In this document: positions 6,788 to 14,535 of the stretch, in pieces
Position numbering within the stretch: position 1 is the stretch's first letter
Layout of the letters: every line of letters starts with the position of its first letter
NCBI GenBank assembly: GCA_041557595.1
Contig: JBFFGE010000071.1
Location: forward strand, 1 to 21,276
Direction: 5' to 3'
DNA: 21,276 bases
Source: JAOTYV01 sp041557595
Lineage (GTDB): Bacteria > Pseudomonadota > Alphaproteobacteria > UBA8366
Made by a program: the position numbers and the translations under genes
Notes under the pieces: model-generated
Told to the model about the DNA's origin: nothing
The model's database searches: none
The model's input: the letters and a program-made list of their open reading frames with translations, nothing else

Positions 6788-7552
6788 TTAGGGCTCTTTG
6801 AGACGCGGAAAGGGAATCACTCCTTTTCGTCTTAAGCTTTCGCTGGTTCGATTCGCATAGTTATTGGCGAACGCTTCTCTTTCGGATGCGGTGCGTGCGA
6901 AGTAGCGGTCTATGTCACCGTTTGGAGGCCGTTCAACGCTTGTTAGCCAGTCTACCCAGTGGCCCAATTCGTGGAGCAGCGTGCGATACAATATTGTCCG
7001 ACGCAAAGTGCATTCATTGAGGTGTAAAGTGTAGCCGCGCCGATCTTCTTCGATGATGTGCCCATCCTCTCGAAGTCGATTTAGCTCATATTGGTCGTCT
7101 AGACTTAATTTCCGCGGCCACCGAATTGGGCGGTCGAGGTCTGCGGCTTCGAGTACGACGGCTGGGCCGTCGTGAGATACGAAGTCAGCGTGGTAATAGA
7201 ACCGCCCCCAGACTGGATTAAGGATGCCTTGCTTTCGGGTTGGCTGCCGAAACGCAACTATTCTCAATCCTTCGATATCCGCCTCGGGAATATGGGCCAG
7301 TAAATGTGCAACATCTTTAGGTGAGCAACCATATGAACAATCGGACCTCGGTGGTTCGTATAGGAAGGTGAGCGAGCCACCAGGCAATTCGTGCTCGCTG
7401 GTTTGATAGGGCCCTAATTTTGTCGCAAAGTGCCGACGCGACCCGTCTCGATCGAGCCAAGGCTGCGGAATTCCCATCTTATTGGATTTCTTGTACCCGG
7501 CGGCCTTGGTTCCGATCTTCCGGTTCCGACGCTCGGGTCGAAAGGCTACCAT
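6788..7552 (-). CDS. Putative zinc metallopeptidase (HELGH, gluzincin-like), atypical base composition
   Basis: A 254-residue soluble protein with TLLHELGHWVDWL. His194, Glu195 and His198 form HExxH, and ASEREAFANNYA (Glu224 or Glu226) about 26-28 residues later could give the third zinc ligand. HExxH followed by a Glu next to an AFA segment is the gluzincin layout, seen for instance in anthrax lethal factor-like and ImmA-like peptidases. I cannot assign it to a named family. Residues 1-150 have no recognised domain; Cys72 and Cys76 lie in DCSYGC. There is no signal peptide. Two sampled 60-base lines are 50-52% GC, against 75% in one uvrA line, so recent acquisition is likely. The start lies 43 bases after the uvrA stop on the same strand, with GGAG 8 bases before the ATG, so it may be cotranscribed with uvrA. 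Confidence 0.65.
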   Translation of the reverse strand: MVAFRPERRNRKIGTKAAGYKKSNKMGIPQPWLDRDGSRRHFATKLGPYQTSEHELPGGSLTFLYEPPRSDCSYGCSPKDVAHLLAHIPEADIEGLRIVAFRQPTRKQGILNPVWGRFYYHADFVSHDGPAVVLEAADLDRPIRWPRKLSLDDQYELNRLREDGHIIEEDRRGYTLHLNECTLRRTILYRTLLHELGHWVDWLTSVERPPNGDIDRYFARTASEREAFANNYANRTSESLRRKGVIPFPRLKEP

Positions 7553-7595
7553 GCTGAAGACTCCGATTCCGAAGAATGGCTGGTACTAACGCGCC

Positions 7596-10445
7596 CTACG
7601 CCCGCTTGCGCCGCTTCGGTTTGGCAAAGTATGGCTTGAGGAACGTGCCGGTGTGGCTTTCCTCCGTCGCGGCGATCGCGTCCGGGGTGCCGGTCGCAAC
7701 CAGGCGGCCGCCCTTGTCGCCGCCGTCCGGGCCGAGATCGATGATGTGGTCGGCGGTCTTGATGACCTCGAGATTGTGCTCGATGACGATCACCGTGTTG
7801 CCCTGATCGACCAGCGCTTGCAGGACTTCGAGCAGCTTGCGCACATCCTCGAAATGCAGGCCGGTGGTCGGCTCGTCCAGGATGTAGAGCGTGCGCCCGG
7901 TGGCCCGCCGGGACAGCTCCTTGGCGAGCTTGACCCGCTGCGCCTCGCCGCCGGACAGCGTGGTCGCCTGCTGGCCGACCTGCACGTAGCCGAGCCCGAC
8001 CCGTTTCAACGTTTCCATCTTGTCGCGGATCGACGGCACCGCCTTGAAGAAATCGGCGGCTTCCTCGACGGTCATCGCCAGCACATCGGCGATGGATTTG
8101 TCCTTGAAGGTGATTTCCAGCGTCTCGCGGTTGTAGCGCTTGCCCTTGCAGACGTCGCACTGCACGTAGACATCCGGCAGGAAGTGCATCTCGATCTTGA
8201 TGACGCCGTCGCCCTGGCAAGCCTCGCAGCGGCCGCCCTTGACGTTGAAGGAGAAGCGGCCCGGCGCGTAGCCGCGGGCCTTGGATTCGGGCAGGCCGGT
8301 GAACCATTCGCGGATTGGCGTGAAGGCGCCGGTATAGGTCGCCGGGTTGGACCGCGGCGTCCGGCCGATCGGCGATTGATCGATGTCGATTACCTTGTCG
8401 AGGAATTCGAGCCCGCTGATCGAGTCATGCGCGCCGGGATGGGCGCGGCTGCCGTTCAGGTGGCGGGCGAGGGCGCGATACAGCGTCTCGACGACGAAGG
8501 TCGACTTGCCGCTGCCCGACACGCCGGTCACACAAGTAAACGTACCGAGCGGGATCGAGACGTCGATATCATGCAAATTGTTCGCGCTCGCGCCCGTGAC
8601 GGTGAGCATCTGACCCTTGTGCCCGGCGCGGCGCGAGTCCGGTATCGGAATTTGGCGAAAGCCGGTGAGGTATTGCGCGGTCAGGCTTTCGGTGCTGCGC
8701 ATGACCACGTCGGGCGGTCCGTGGGCGACCAGCTTGCCGCCGTGAATGCCGGCGCCGGGTCCTAGATCCACCAGATAGTCGGCGATCCGCATCGCGTCCT
8801 CGTCGTGCTCGACGACGATGACCGTGTTGCCGAGATCGCGCAGCCGCTTCAGGGTTTCCAGCAGCCGGTTGTTGTCGCGCGGATGCAGCCCGATGGACGG
8901 TTCGTCCAGCACGTAGAGCACGCCCATCAATCCGGAGCCGATCTGCGAGGCGAGGCGAATGCGTTGGCTCTCGCCGCCCGACAGCGTGCCCGACGCGCGG
9001 TCGAGCGTCAGATACTCCAGCCCGACATCCATGAGGAATCCCAACCGCTCGTTGATTTCCTTGAGGATGCGCTCCGCGATTTCCTTCTGCTTGTCGGTCA
9101 GAAGCTTATCGAGGCCGAGGAACCATTCGCGTGCGTGGGCGATCGACATGCGCGAGACGTGGCCGATATGCAGCGTCGCGATCTTGATGGCGCGGGCTTC
9201 GGGCTTGAGGCGAAATCCCTCGCACACATCGCAAGGATGAATGCTCTGATAGCGTTCGAGTTCGTCGCGCACCCAGCTCGAATCGGTTTCGCGCCAACGC
9301 CGCAGCATATTCGGCACGACACCCTCGAAGGGTTTGCTCGTCTCGTATTTCCGGAGCCCGTCATCGTATTCCATCTTCACCGGCGTCTTGCCGGTGCCGG
9401 ACAGGATGCCGTCCCGCACGTCTTCCGGCAGATCGCCGAACGGGCTGTGCATGGTGACGCCATAGTGCCGGGCGAGGCTTTCCAGCGTCTGGCGGTAATA
9501 GGGTGAGGTGGAGCTGGCCCATGGCCGGATTGCGCCGTCCGCGAGCGATTTGGACGGATCCGGCACCACCAGGTCGATGTCGAAATACATCGTCGTGCCG
9601 AGACCGTCGCAGACCGGGCAGGCGCCGAACGGGTTGTTGAAGGAAAACAGCCGCGGCTCGATCTCGTCGATCGTGAAGCCCGAGACCGGGCAGGCGAAGC
9701 GGGCGGAGAAGATCGTGCGCTCGCCGCTGTCCGCGTCCTCGGAGATCGCCAGCCCGTCGGCCAGTTCCAGGGCGGTTTCCAGCGAATCGGCAAGCCGGGT
9801 CGCGATGCCGTCGCGCACCACTAGCCGGTCGACCACCACCTCGATGTAATGCTTGCGGTTCTTGTCCAGCGTTGGGACGGCGTCGAGTTCGTAAAGGTCG
9901 CCGTCGATCTTTACCCGCTGGAAGCCGCGCTTACGCAGGTCGGTGAATTCCTTGCGGTACTCGCCCTTGCGGCCGCGCACGATGGGGGCCAGCAGGTACA
10001 GCCGCGTGTCGGTCGGCATCGCCGCGATGCGGTCGACCATCTGGCTCACGGTCTGGCTTTCGATTGGCAGGCCGGTGGCGGGCGAATAGGGGATGCCGAC
10101 GCGGGCGAACATCAGCCGCATGTAATCGTAGATCTCGGTCACCGTGCCGACGGTCGAGCGCGGGATACGGCTGGTGGTCTTCTGCTCGATCGAGATCGCG
10201 GGCGACAGCCCCTCGATCAGATCGACGTCGGGTTTTTCCATCAGCTCCAGGAACTGCCGCGCATACGCGGAGAGGCTCTCCACATAGCGGCGCTGCCCCT
10301 CGGCGTAGATGGTGTCGAAGGCGAGGGAAGATTTGCCGGAACCGGACAGCCCGGTGATGACGATCAACTGGTCGCGCGGCAGATCCAGATCGATATTCTG
10401 GAGATTGTGCTCGCGGGCGCCGCGTATGCTGATGAAGCCGGGCAT
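7596..10445 (-). CDS. uvrA: Excinuclease ABC subunit A
   Basis: UvrA is the damage-sensing ATPase of nucleotide excision repair; as a dimer it loads UvrB on lesions. The 949-residue length is normal. Two ABC ATPase modules are seen: Walker A GLSGSGKSS (32-40) with signature LSGGESQRIRLA (near 488), and Walker A GVSGSGKST (near 640) with signature LSGGEAQRVKLAKEL (near 829). Zinc-binding cysteine pairs occur as CPVCDGLG, CDVCEGFR, CEACQGDG and CDVCKGKRYN. Walker B regions read YVLDEPSIGLHPRD and YILDEPTTGLHFED. The ATG at 10443-10445 starts the conserved MPGFISIRGAREHNLQNID. A zinc peptidase gene follows on the same strand. I saw no clear LexA-type operator upstream. Confidence 0.98.
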   Translation of the reverse strand: MPGFISIRGAREHNLQNIDLDLPRDQLIVITGLSGSGKSSLAFDTIYAEGQRRYVESLSAYARQFLELMEKPDVDLIEGLSPAISIEQKTTSRIPRSTVGTVTEIYDYMRLMFARVGIPYSPATGLPIESQTVSQMVDRIAAMPTDTRLYLLAPIVRGRKGEYRKEFTDLRKRGFQRVKIDGDLYELDAVPTLDKNRKHYIEVVVDRLVVRDGIATRLADSLETALELADGLAISEDADSGERTIFSARFACPVSGFTIDEIEPRLFSFNNPFGACPVCDGLGTTMYFDIDLVVPDPSKSLADGAIRPWASSTSPYYRQTLESLARHYGVTMHSPFGDLPEDVRDGILSGTGKTPVKMEYDDGLRKYETSKPFEGVVPNMLRRWRETDSSWVRDELERYQSIHPCDVCEGFRLKPEARAIKIATLHIGHVSRMSIAHAREWFLGLDKLLTDKQKEIAERILKEINERLGFLMDVGLEYLTLDRASGTLSGGESQRIRLASQIGSGLMGVLYVLDEPSIGLHPRDNNRLLETLKRLRDLGNTVIVVEHDEDAMRIADYLVDLGPGAGIHGGKLVAHGPPDVVMRSTESLTAQYLTGFRQIPIPDSRRAGHKGQMLTVTGASANNLHDIDVSIPLGTFTCVTGVSGSGKSTFVVETLYRALARHLNGSRAHPGAHDSISGLEFLDKVIDIDQSPIGRTPRSNPATYTGAFTPIREWFTGLPESKARGYAPGRFSFNVKGGRCEACQGDGVIKIEMHFLPDVYVQCDVCKGKRYNRETLEITFKDKSIADVLAMTVEEAADFFKAVPSIRDKMETLKRVGLGYVQVGQQATTLSGGEAQRVKLAKELSRRATGRTLYILDEPTTGLHFEDVRKLLEVLQALVDQGNTVIVIEHNLEVIKTADHIIDLGPDGGDKGGRLVATGTPDAIAATEESHTGTFLKPYFAKPKRRKRA

Positions 10446-10592
10446 CCTGGGAGAGATAAACCGGCTGGACGGTGGGTCAATCGAAAAATCGGTCCCGGCC
10501 GGAATTAGGGCGGGTTAGCTGCACTCTGCTGCCATTTTGGGCGCACGGGGGCTTGGCGAAGTGGTGAACAAACAAATCCGGCCGAGGTTGCC

Positions 10593-10670
10593 CGCATCCT
10601 TCGACAGGCTCACGATGAGGTCAACCTATTGGAAACACTCAGCCTCACCCTGAGCCTGTCGAAGGGTGCG
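10593..10670. repeat. REP-like inverted repeat pair (CTTCGACAGGCTCA type)
   Basis: Left arm 10593-10620 and right arm 10644-10670 are inverted copies matching at 24 of 27 positions, separated by 23 bases. The core CTTCGACAGGCTCA is, as I recall, a very common intergenic repeat in alphaproteobacterial genomes, often found in such head-to-head pairs. It lies between uvrA (start 10445) and the CitE-like gene (stop 10702), both on the - strand. There is no T run, so it is not an ordinary terminator. Confidence 0.8.
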
Positions 10671-10701
10671 GCGGGGCGCAGCAGGATATACGGCCCCGCC
10701 A

Positions 10702-11595
10702 TCACTCCATCGCCGCGATCTGTTCGGCCATGTCGAGCACGTTGCGGGCCTGTTTCAGGTGGGGCATGTCGAGCATCTTGCCGTCGAGTCCGATGGTGCC
10801 CATGCCGGGATTCTGCTCGAAGACCTCGACCACGCGTTTGGCGTAGGCGATTTCCTCCGCGGACGGGGTGAAGGCCTTGTTGATGACCGGCGGCTGCGCC
10901 GGATGGATGGCGATCTTGCCGATGAAACCGGCGCGGCGGTCGCGCAGGCAGTCGGCCTCGAGCCCGTCGGTGTCGCGGAAGTTGACCCAGAGCACGCCGA
11001 CCGGCTGCACGTCGATGGCGCGGCAGGCGGCGAGGCAGAGCGATTTCGCCATCAGATACGGTTCGTCGTAATCGCCGGTGGTCGGGTGCATGTTGTCGCT
11101 GGCGCCGAGTGCCGCCGACAGATCCTCCGCGCCCCAGGTCATGGCGACAAGGCGGTCGGACACACCGTCGAGATAGGTATGGAAGGTCAATAGCGACGCC
11201 GCCGTCTCGGTCGCGACGCACAGGATCTTGGTCGAGCCTTCCTCGATCCCCTCGCGCGCTTCGAGCGCGGACAGATAATTGCAGAGCGTGTTTACCCCTT
11301 CGGCGGAATAGACCTTGGGAAGGCAGATACCGTCCGGCGCGCCCGGCATGATCGCCGCCAGATCGGGCAGGCACAATTCGGTGTCCAACGGGTTGATACG
11401 GACCCAGAGCTGCTGGCGCGACCGGTCGCTGTTGGCTTTCAGATAGTCGTGCACCATCTTGCGCGCGATATCCTGCCGGTCGTTCGACACGGCGTCTTCC
11501 AGGTCGAGGATCAGCGCGTCGGCTTCGTTCTCGCGCGCCTTTTCCAGTTTGCGTTCGCTGTCGCCGGGGACGAACAGCCAGGAGCGAATGATCAT
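10702..11595 (-). CDS. HpcH/HpaI aldolase/citrate lyase family protein (CitE-like CoA-ester lyase)
   Basis: A 297-residue TIM-barrel lyase of the CitE/malyl-CoA lyase type. Visible landmarks are RSWLFVPGDSERKLEKA at the N terminus, ILDLEDAV (29-36), LWVRIN with Arg66, CLPKV (91-95), ATETAASLL with Glu130, WGAEDLSAALG with the Mg-ligand region at Asp158, and GKIAIHPAQ. Members cleave or form 3-hydroxyacyl-CoA esters such as malyl-CoA, citramalyl-CoA or beta-methylmalyl-CoA. The ATG overlaps the stop of the MaoC gene by four bases (ATGA), so the two are translationally coupled. The partner hydratase suggests cleavage of a hydrated CoA ester such as citramalyl-CoA. Substrate is inference; family is firm. 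Confidence 0.9.
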   Translation of the reverse strand: MIIRSWLFVPGDSERKLEKARENEADALILDLEDAVSNDRQDIARKMVHDYLKANSDRSRQQLWVRINPLDTELCLPDLAAIMPGAPDGICLPKVYSAEGVNTLCNYLSALEAREGIEEGSTKILCVATETAASLLTFHTYLDGVSDRLVAMTWGAEDLSAALGASDNMHPTTGDYDEPYLMAKSLCLAACRAIDVQPVGVLWVNFRDTDGLEADCLRDRRAGFIGKIAIHPAQPPVINKAFTPSAEEIAYAKRVVEVFEQNPGMGTIGLDGKMLDMPHLKQARNVLDMAEQIAAME

Positions 11596-12044
11596 ACGGG
11601 CTTCTTTCTCATGAAGGCGGTGCGGACACAGTAGGCGACTTCCTCGTCGCGCTGGTTGTAGCCGAAATGCTCGAACACGACGAGACCGGCGGTCGGGCGC
11701 GATTTCGATTCGCGCTTTTCCTTGACCTTCGACACGCTGCGGATGGTGTCGCCGTGGAACACCGGATTGGCGAAGCGGACATCGGTCATGCCGAGATTGC
11801 CGATCGTCGTGCCAAGCGTGGTGTCGCCGACAGTCACGCCGATCACCAGGCCGAGCGTGAACAGGCTGTTGACGATGCGCTGGCCGTACTCGGTTTCCTT
11901 GGCGAACTCCTCGTCGAGGTGCAGCGGCTGCGGATTGTGGGTCAACGCACAGAACATGACGTTGTCCATCTCGGTAACGGTGCGGGTGAGTTCGTGCTTG
12001 AACTCCATCCCCGGTTCGAATTCTTCGAAGTAAAGGCCTGCCAT
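11592..12044 (-). CDS. MaoC family dehydratase/enoyl-CoA hydratase
   Basis: A 150-residue hot-dog fold protein. The hydratase region reads FCALTHNPQPLHLDEEFAKE (31-50). His42 and Asp44 fit the family motif, but the catalytic Asp of (R)-specific enoyl-CoA hydratases is replaced by Asn37 (spacing Asn-x4-His kept). From memory, an Asn here is usual in a subfamily linked to mesaconyl- or itaconyl-CoA hydration, often next to a CitE-like lyase, as with Rv2499c/Rv2498c of Mycobacterium tuberculosis. GNLGMTDVRFANPVFHGDTI is the second conserved segment. GGGGAG lies 7 bases before the ATG. It overlaps the CitE-like gene by four bases. Activity is inferred, not shown. Confidence 0.85.
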   Translation of the reverse strand: MAGLYFEEFEPGMEFKHELTRTVTEMDNVMFCALTHNPQPLHLDEEFAKETEYGQRIVNSLFTLGLVIGVTVGDTTLGTTIGNLGMTDVRFANPVFHGDTIRSVSKVKEKRESKSRPTAGLVVFEHFGYNQRDEEVAYCVRTAFMRKKPV

Positions 12045-12082
12045 AATTCGCTCCCCATATTCTGGATGTAATTCTTCCGCCT

Positions 12083-12150
12083 AGATCAACCCGCCTTTAT
12101 CTGGAATCAATTAATGGCAGAAAAGTTGATCGATTCTATAACGATAGAGC
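12083..12150 (+). repeat. 68-bp dispersed palindromic repeat, copy B
   Basis: Second copy of the element at 5379-5446, same orientation, with six substitutions. Here the inner stem is damaged (CCGCCTTTAT against TTAATGGCAG has three mismatches), while the outer GATCAAC/GTTGATC arms are intact. It sits in the 135-base gap between the MaoC gene (start 12044) and the Mur ligase gene (stop 12180), both on the - strand. Confidence 0.8.
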
Positions 12151-12179
12151 TGCGTGTGCCCAAATGGGCGCGCGCCGCT

Positions 12180-13583
12180 CTAGGGGCCGAGTTTTTCGAG
12201 CAGTGCCGCCGCGAATTGCGACAGCGTGTCGTCGCGTGCCCCCATGATCACGATCCGGTCGCTTGTTCGGGCAAGCTCGAGAAGTTTCTCGCCGCATTCC
12301 TCACGGCCCGCAAAGGCCATCGCCGTTCGTCCGCGCGCCTCGATTCCCTGGACGATGTCCCGGCTGCCGACGCTGCGGTCGACGGTGCCGCCGAAATACA
12401 CCGGATCGGGCATCACCAGAACGTCGTCTTCGCGCAGAGCGTCGGCGAACACGTCGATAAAGGCGTCCTTCATCAGGCGCAGCGGACCGAAGCCGTGCGG
12501 CTGAAACAGGATAAGCAAGCGTCCCGGAAAGCCGTGCAGGGTGTCGAGCGTGGCCAGGATCTTGTCGGGATTATGGCCGAAATCGTCGATCACGGTGATA
12601 CCGTTCTTCTCGCCGACGATTTCCAGCCTCCGGCGCAAGCCCTGAAATTTGCCGAGCGCGGCGGCAGCGGTTTCCAGGGATACGCCGCAGGCACGCGCGG
12701 CGGCGAGGGCGGCCAGCGCATTCGCCGCATTGTGCCGGCCCGGCACCGGGATCCGCACCGCAACCGAGTCGCCGCTGGCGCGTTCGGTGACATCGAATGC
12801 GATGGCCGTGGGTTCGGGCGACAGGGCGCCCGCGGCCAGATCCGCGGATGGGTCGGTCAAGCTGAAGGTGATTGTCTTGTTCGATGGAACCGTCGACGCC
12901 ATCGCGGCGGTTTCGTGGTTGTCGAGATTCAGCACGACGGTCTCGGCGGTATCGGCAAATGCGCCGAACAGGGCGCGCAATTCCTCCATCGATTTGTGAT
13001 CGAGCGCGATATTGTTCACGACGGCGATGCGCGGCGTGTAGAGCGCGATCGAACCGTCGCTTTCGTCGACCTCGCTGACGAAATAGTCGCTGACGCCGAC
13101 CACCGCCGAGGCGAAGGGCGTGTCGGGCGTGATGAAGTTCTTCATGACCGCGCCGTTCATGACGGTCGGGTCCAGGCCGGCTTCGTGCAGGATGACGCCG
13201 ATCATGCCGGTCGTGGTCGATTTGCCGCTGGTGCCGCCGATGGCAATGCCGCACGGCGCGGCATTAAAGAGTTCCGCCAGTAATTCCGCCCGGGTGATCC
13301 GGTCGGCGCCCATGGCGAGCGCCGCCTTGACGTCCGGCACGGTCTCCTCGACCGCCGCCGAGGCGACGAGTGTCTGGTCGGGCCCTGTCAGGCCGCTGCC
13401 GTCCTGGGAAAAGAGGCCGATGCCGCGGGCGCGAAGAAATTCGAACTTCTGTAGCGTTCCGCCCTGGTCTAGCATGCGGTCGGAACCGTCCACGGCGATG
13501 CCCTTCGCCCGCAGGATCAGGGCCAACGGCAACATGCCGCTGCCGCCGATACCGCAGAAGAAATAACGCCGGTCCCGGTTCAT
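12180..13583 (-). CDS. Mur ligase family protein (MurC/Mpl-like)
   Basis: A 467-residue ATP-dependent ligase. The Rossmann-like start FFCGIGGSGMLPLALIL (8-24) binds the UDP-sugar. The P-loop is GGTSGKSTTTG (116-126). SEVDESDGSIALY and NNIALDHKS give the Mg/carbamate region. RRLEIVGEKNGITVIDDFGHNPDK is the C-terminal domain entry; its central motif reads GHNP where MurC has GHHP and Mpl AHHP. The N terminus is MurC-like, but an essential MurC would normally lie in the division/cell-wall cluster. The divergent LD-carboxypeptidase neighbour favours Mpl-type recycling of tripeptide onto UDP-MurNAc. I chose the ATG at 13583, with AGGT about 8-10 bases upstream, over the TTG at 13619, whose extra 12 residues precede the usual N terminus. 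Family firm, substrate open. Confidence 0.8.
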   Translation of the reverse strand: MNRDRRYFFCGIGGSGMLPLALILRAKGIAVDGSDRMLDQGGTLQKFEFLRARGIGLFSQDGSGLTGPDQTLVASAAVEETVPDVKAALAMGADRITRAELLAELFNAAPCGIAIGGTSGKSTTTGMIGVILHEAGLDPTVMNGAVMKNFITPDTPFASAVVGVSDYFVSEVDESDGSIALYTPRIAVVNNIALDHKSMEELRALFGAFADTAETVVLNLDNHETAAMASTVPSNKTITFSLTDPSADLAAGALSPEPTAIAFDVTERASGDSVAVRIPVPGRHNAANALAALAAARACGVSLETAAAALGKFQGLRRRLEIVGEKNGITVIDDFGHNPDKILATLDTLHGFPGRLLILFQPHGFGPLRLMKDAFIDVFADALREDDVLVMPDPVYFGGTVDRSVGSRDIVQGIEARGRTAMAFAGREECGEKLLELARTSDRIVIMGARDDTLSQFAAALLEKLGP

Positions 13584-13645
13584 CCGTTGATACCTATCGC
13601 GGCGGAACGGGTCTGACAAGAACGCCGAAAGCGAGGATTGACCGC

Positions 13646-14494
13646 GTGCCTGGAGACAAAATCAAAATTGGCGTCATGGCGCCGGGATCCCGAATCGATC
13701 ATGACCTCGCCGAGAGGATAAAGGGGTTGGCCGCGCGGCTGTATCCGGATGGGAAGGCCGATATTCACTTCCATCCGCAGTGCTTTCTCTCGGCCGGCCA
13801 TTTTGCCGGAGAAGACGTGCAGCGATTGCAGGCGTTTCTCGATATCGCCAATGACACCAGTTTTCACGCCCTCTGGTTCGCCCGCGGCGGGTACGGGGCA
13901 TGCCGGATCGCGGACGATGTTGTTTCCAATTTGACCGAAGCCGCTGCCGGAAAACTCTATTTGGGATACAGCGATGTCGGATGTCTGCTGGCGCCGCTGT
14001 ACAAGGCGGGCATTGGCGGGCTGGCGCATGGTCCGATGCCGTCGGACATCAGCCGGGAGGGCGGCGCGGCGGCGGTCGGCCGGGCGCTCGCGTATCTCGT
14101 CGATCGCGCGCCCGAGACAGTGGAAGCGGCCGTGTCGATTTCCTCGAGAACCGTCGCCTTTAACATGGCCGTTTTCAGCCATTTGATCGGCACGCCGCTG
14201 CAACCGGATTTGACCGGGCACGTGCTGATGCTCGAAGAGGTTTCCGAGTACATGTACAAGATCGATCGGCTGCTCTTTCACATCACCAGCGATCCGAGTA
14301 TCCGGCAGGTTGCGGGCATCATGCTCGGCCGATGCAGCGATATTCCGCCGAACGATCCGGATTTCGGGATGACCGAGGAAGAGATCGTCGCATTCTGGTG
14401 CGAAAAATCCGGCATTCCCTATCTCGGCCGCGCCGATATCGGCCACGATATCGACAACAAGATCGTGCCGTTCGGCGGGCTGCCGACCGTGTGA
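13646..14494 (+). CDS. LD-carboxypeptidase, peptidase family S66 (LdcA/MccF-like)
   Basis: A 282-residue serine carboxypeptidase that, in LdcA, removes D-alanine from murein tetrapeptides in the cytoplasm. The S66 triad is visible: Ser109 in LGYSDVG, Glu197 in LMLEEVSEYMYKIDR and His267 in ADIGHDIDNKIVPFGG. WFARGGYGACRI (78-88) precedes the nucleophile as usual. No signal peptide is present. I start it at GTG 13646, which begins VPGDKIKIGVMAPGS and has CGAGGA about 8 bases upstream; the frame stays open far to the left, but that part is antisense to the Mur ligase. It diverges from the Mur ligase with 62 bases between starts. MccF-type self-immunity is an alternative, but no microcin-like genes are present. 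Confidence 0.85.
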   Translation: MPGDKIKIGVMAPGSRIDHDLAERIKGLAARLYPDGKADIHFHPQCFLSAGHFAGEDVQRLQAFLDIANDTSFHALWFARGGYGACRIADDVVSNLTEAAAGKLYLGYSDVGCLLAPLYKAGIGGLAHGPMPSDISREGGAAAVGRALAYLVDRAPETVEAAVSISSRTVAFNMAVFSHLIGTPLQPDLTGHVLMLEEVSEYMYKIDRLLFHITSDPSIRQVAGIMLGRCSDIPPNDPDFGMTEEEIVAFWCEKSGIPYLGRADIGHDIDNKIVPFGGLPTV

Positions 14495-14535
14495 CGCCAG
14501 GCGATTCCCGCGCCGCGCGGCGGTGTGTTGCTGGG

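Noticed and set aside
7653..8765. Long + strand open frame opposite uvrA
   Set aside because: A shadow of uvrA on the other strand in GC-rich DNA; it has no recognisable motif.
10593..10670. Inverted repeat as an intrinsic terminator
   Set aside because: The arms are long but no T run follows on either strand; it is better described as a REP-like repeat.
12114..13283. Long + strand open frame opposite the Mur ligase gene
   Set aside because: It is antisense to a well-supported Mur ligase, is rich in His, Arg and Gly with no domain pattern, and begins inside the palindromic repeat.
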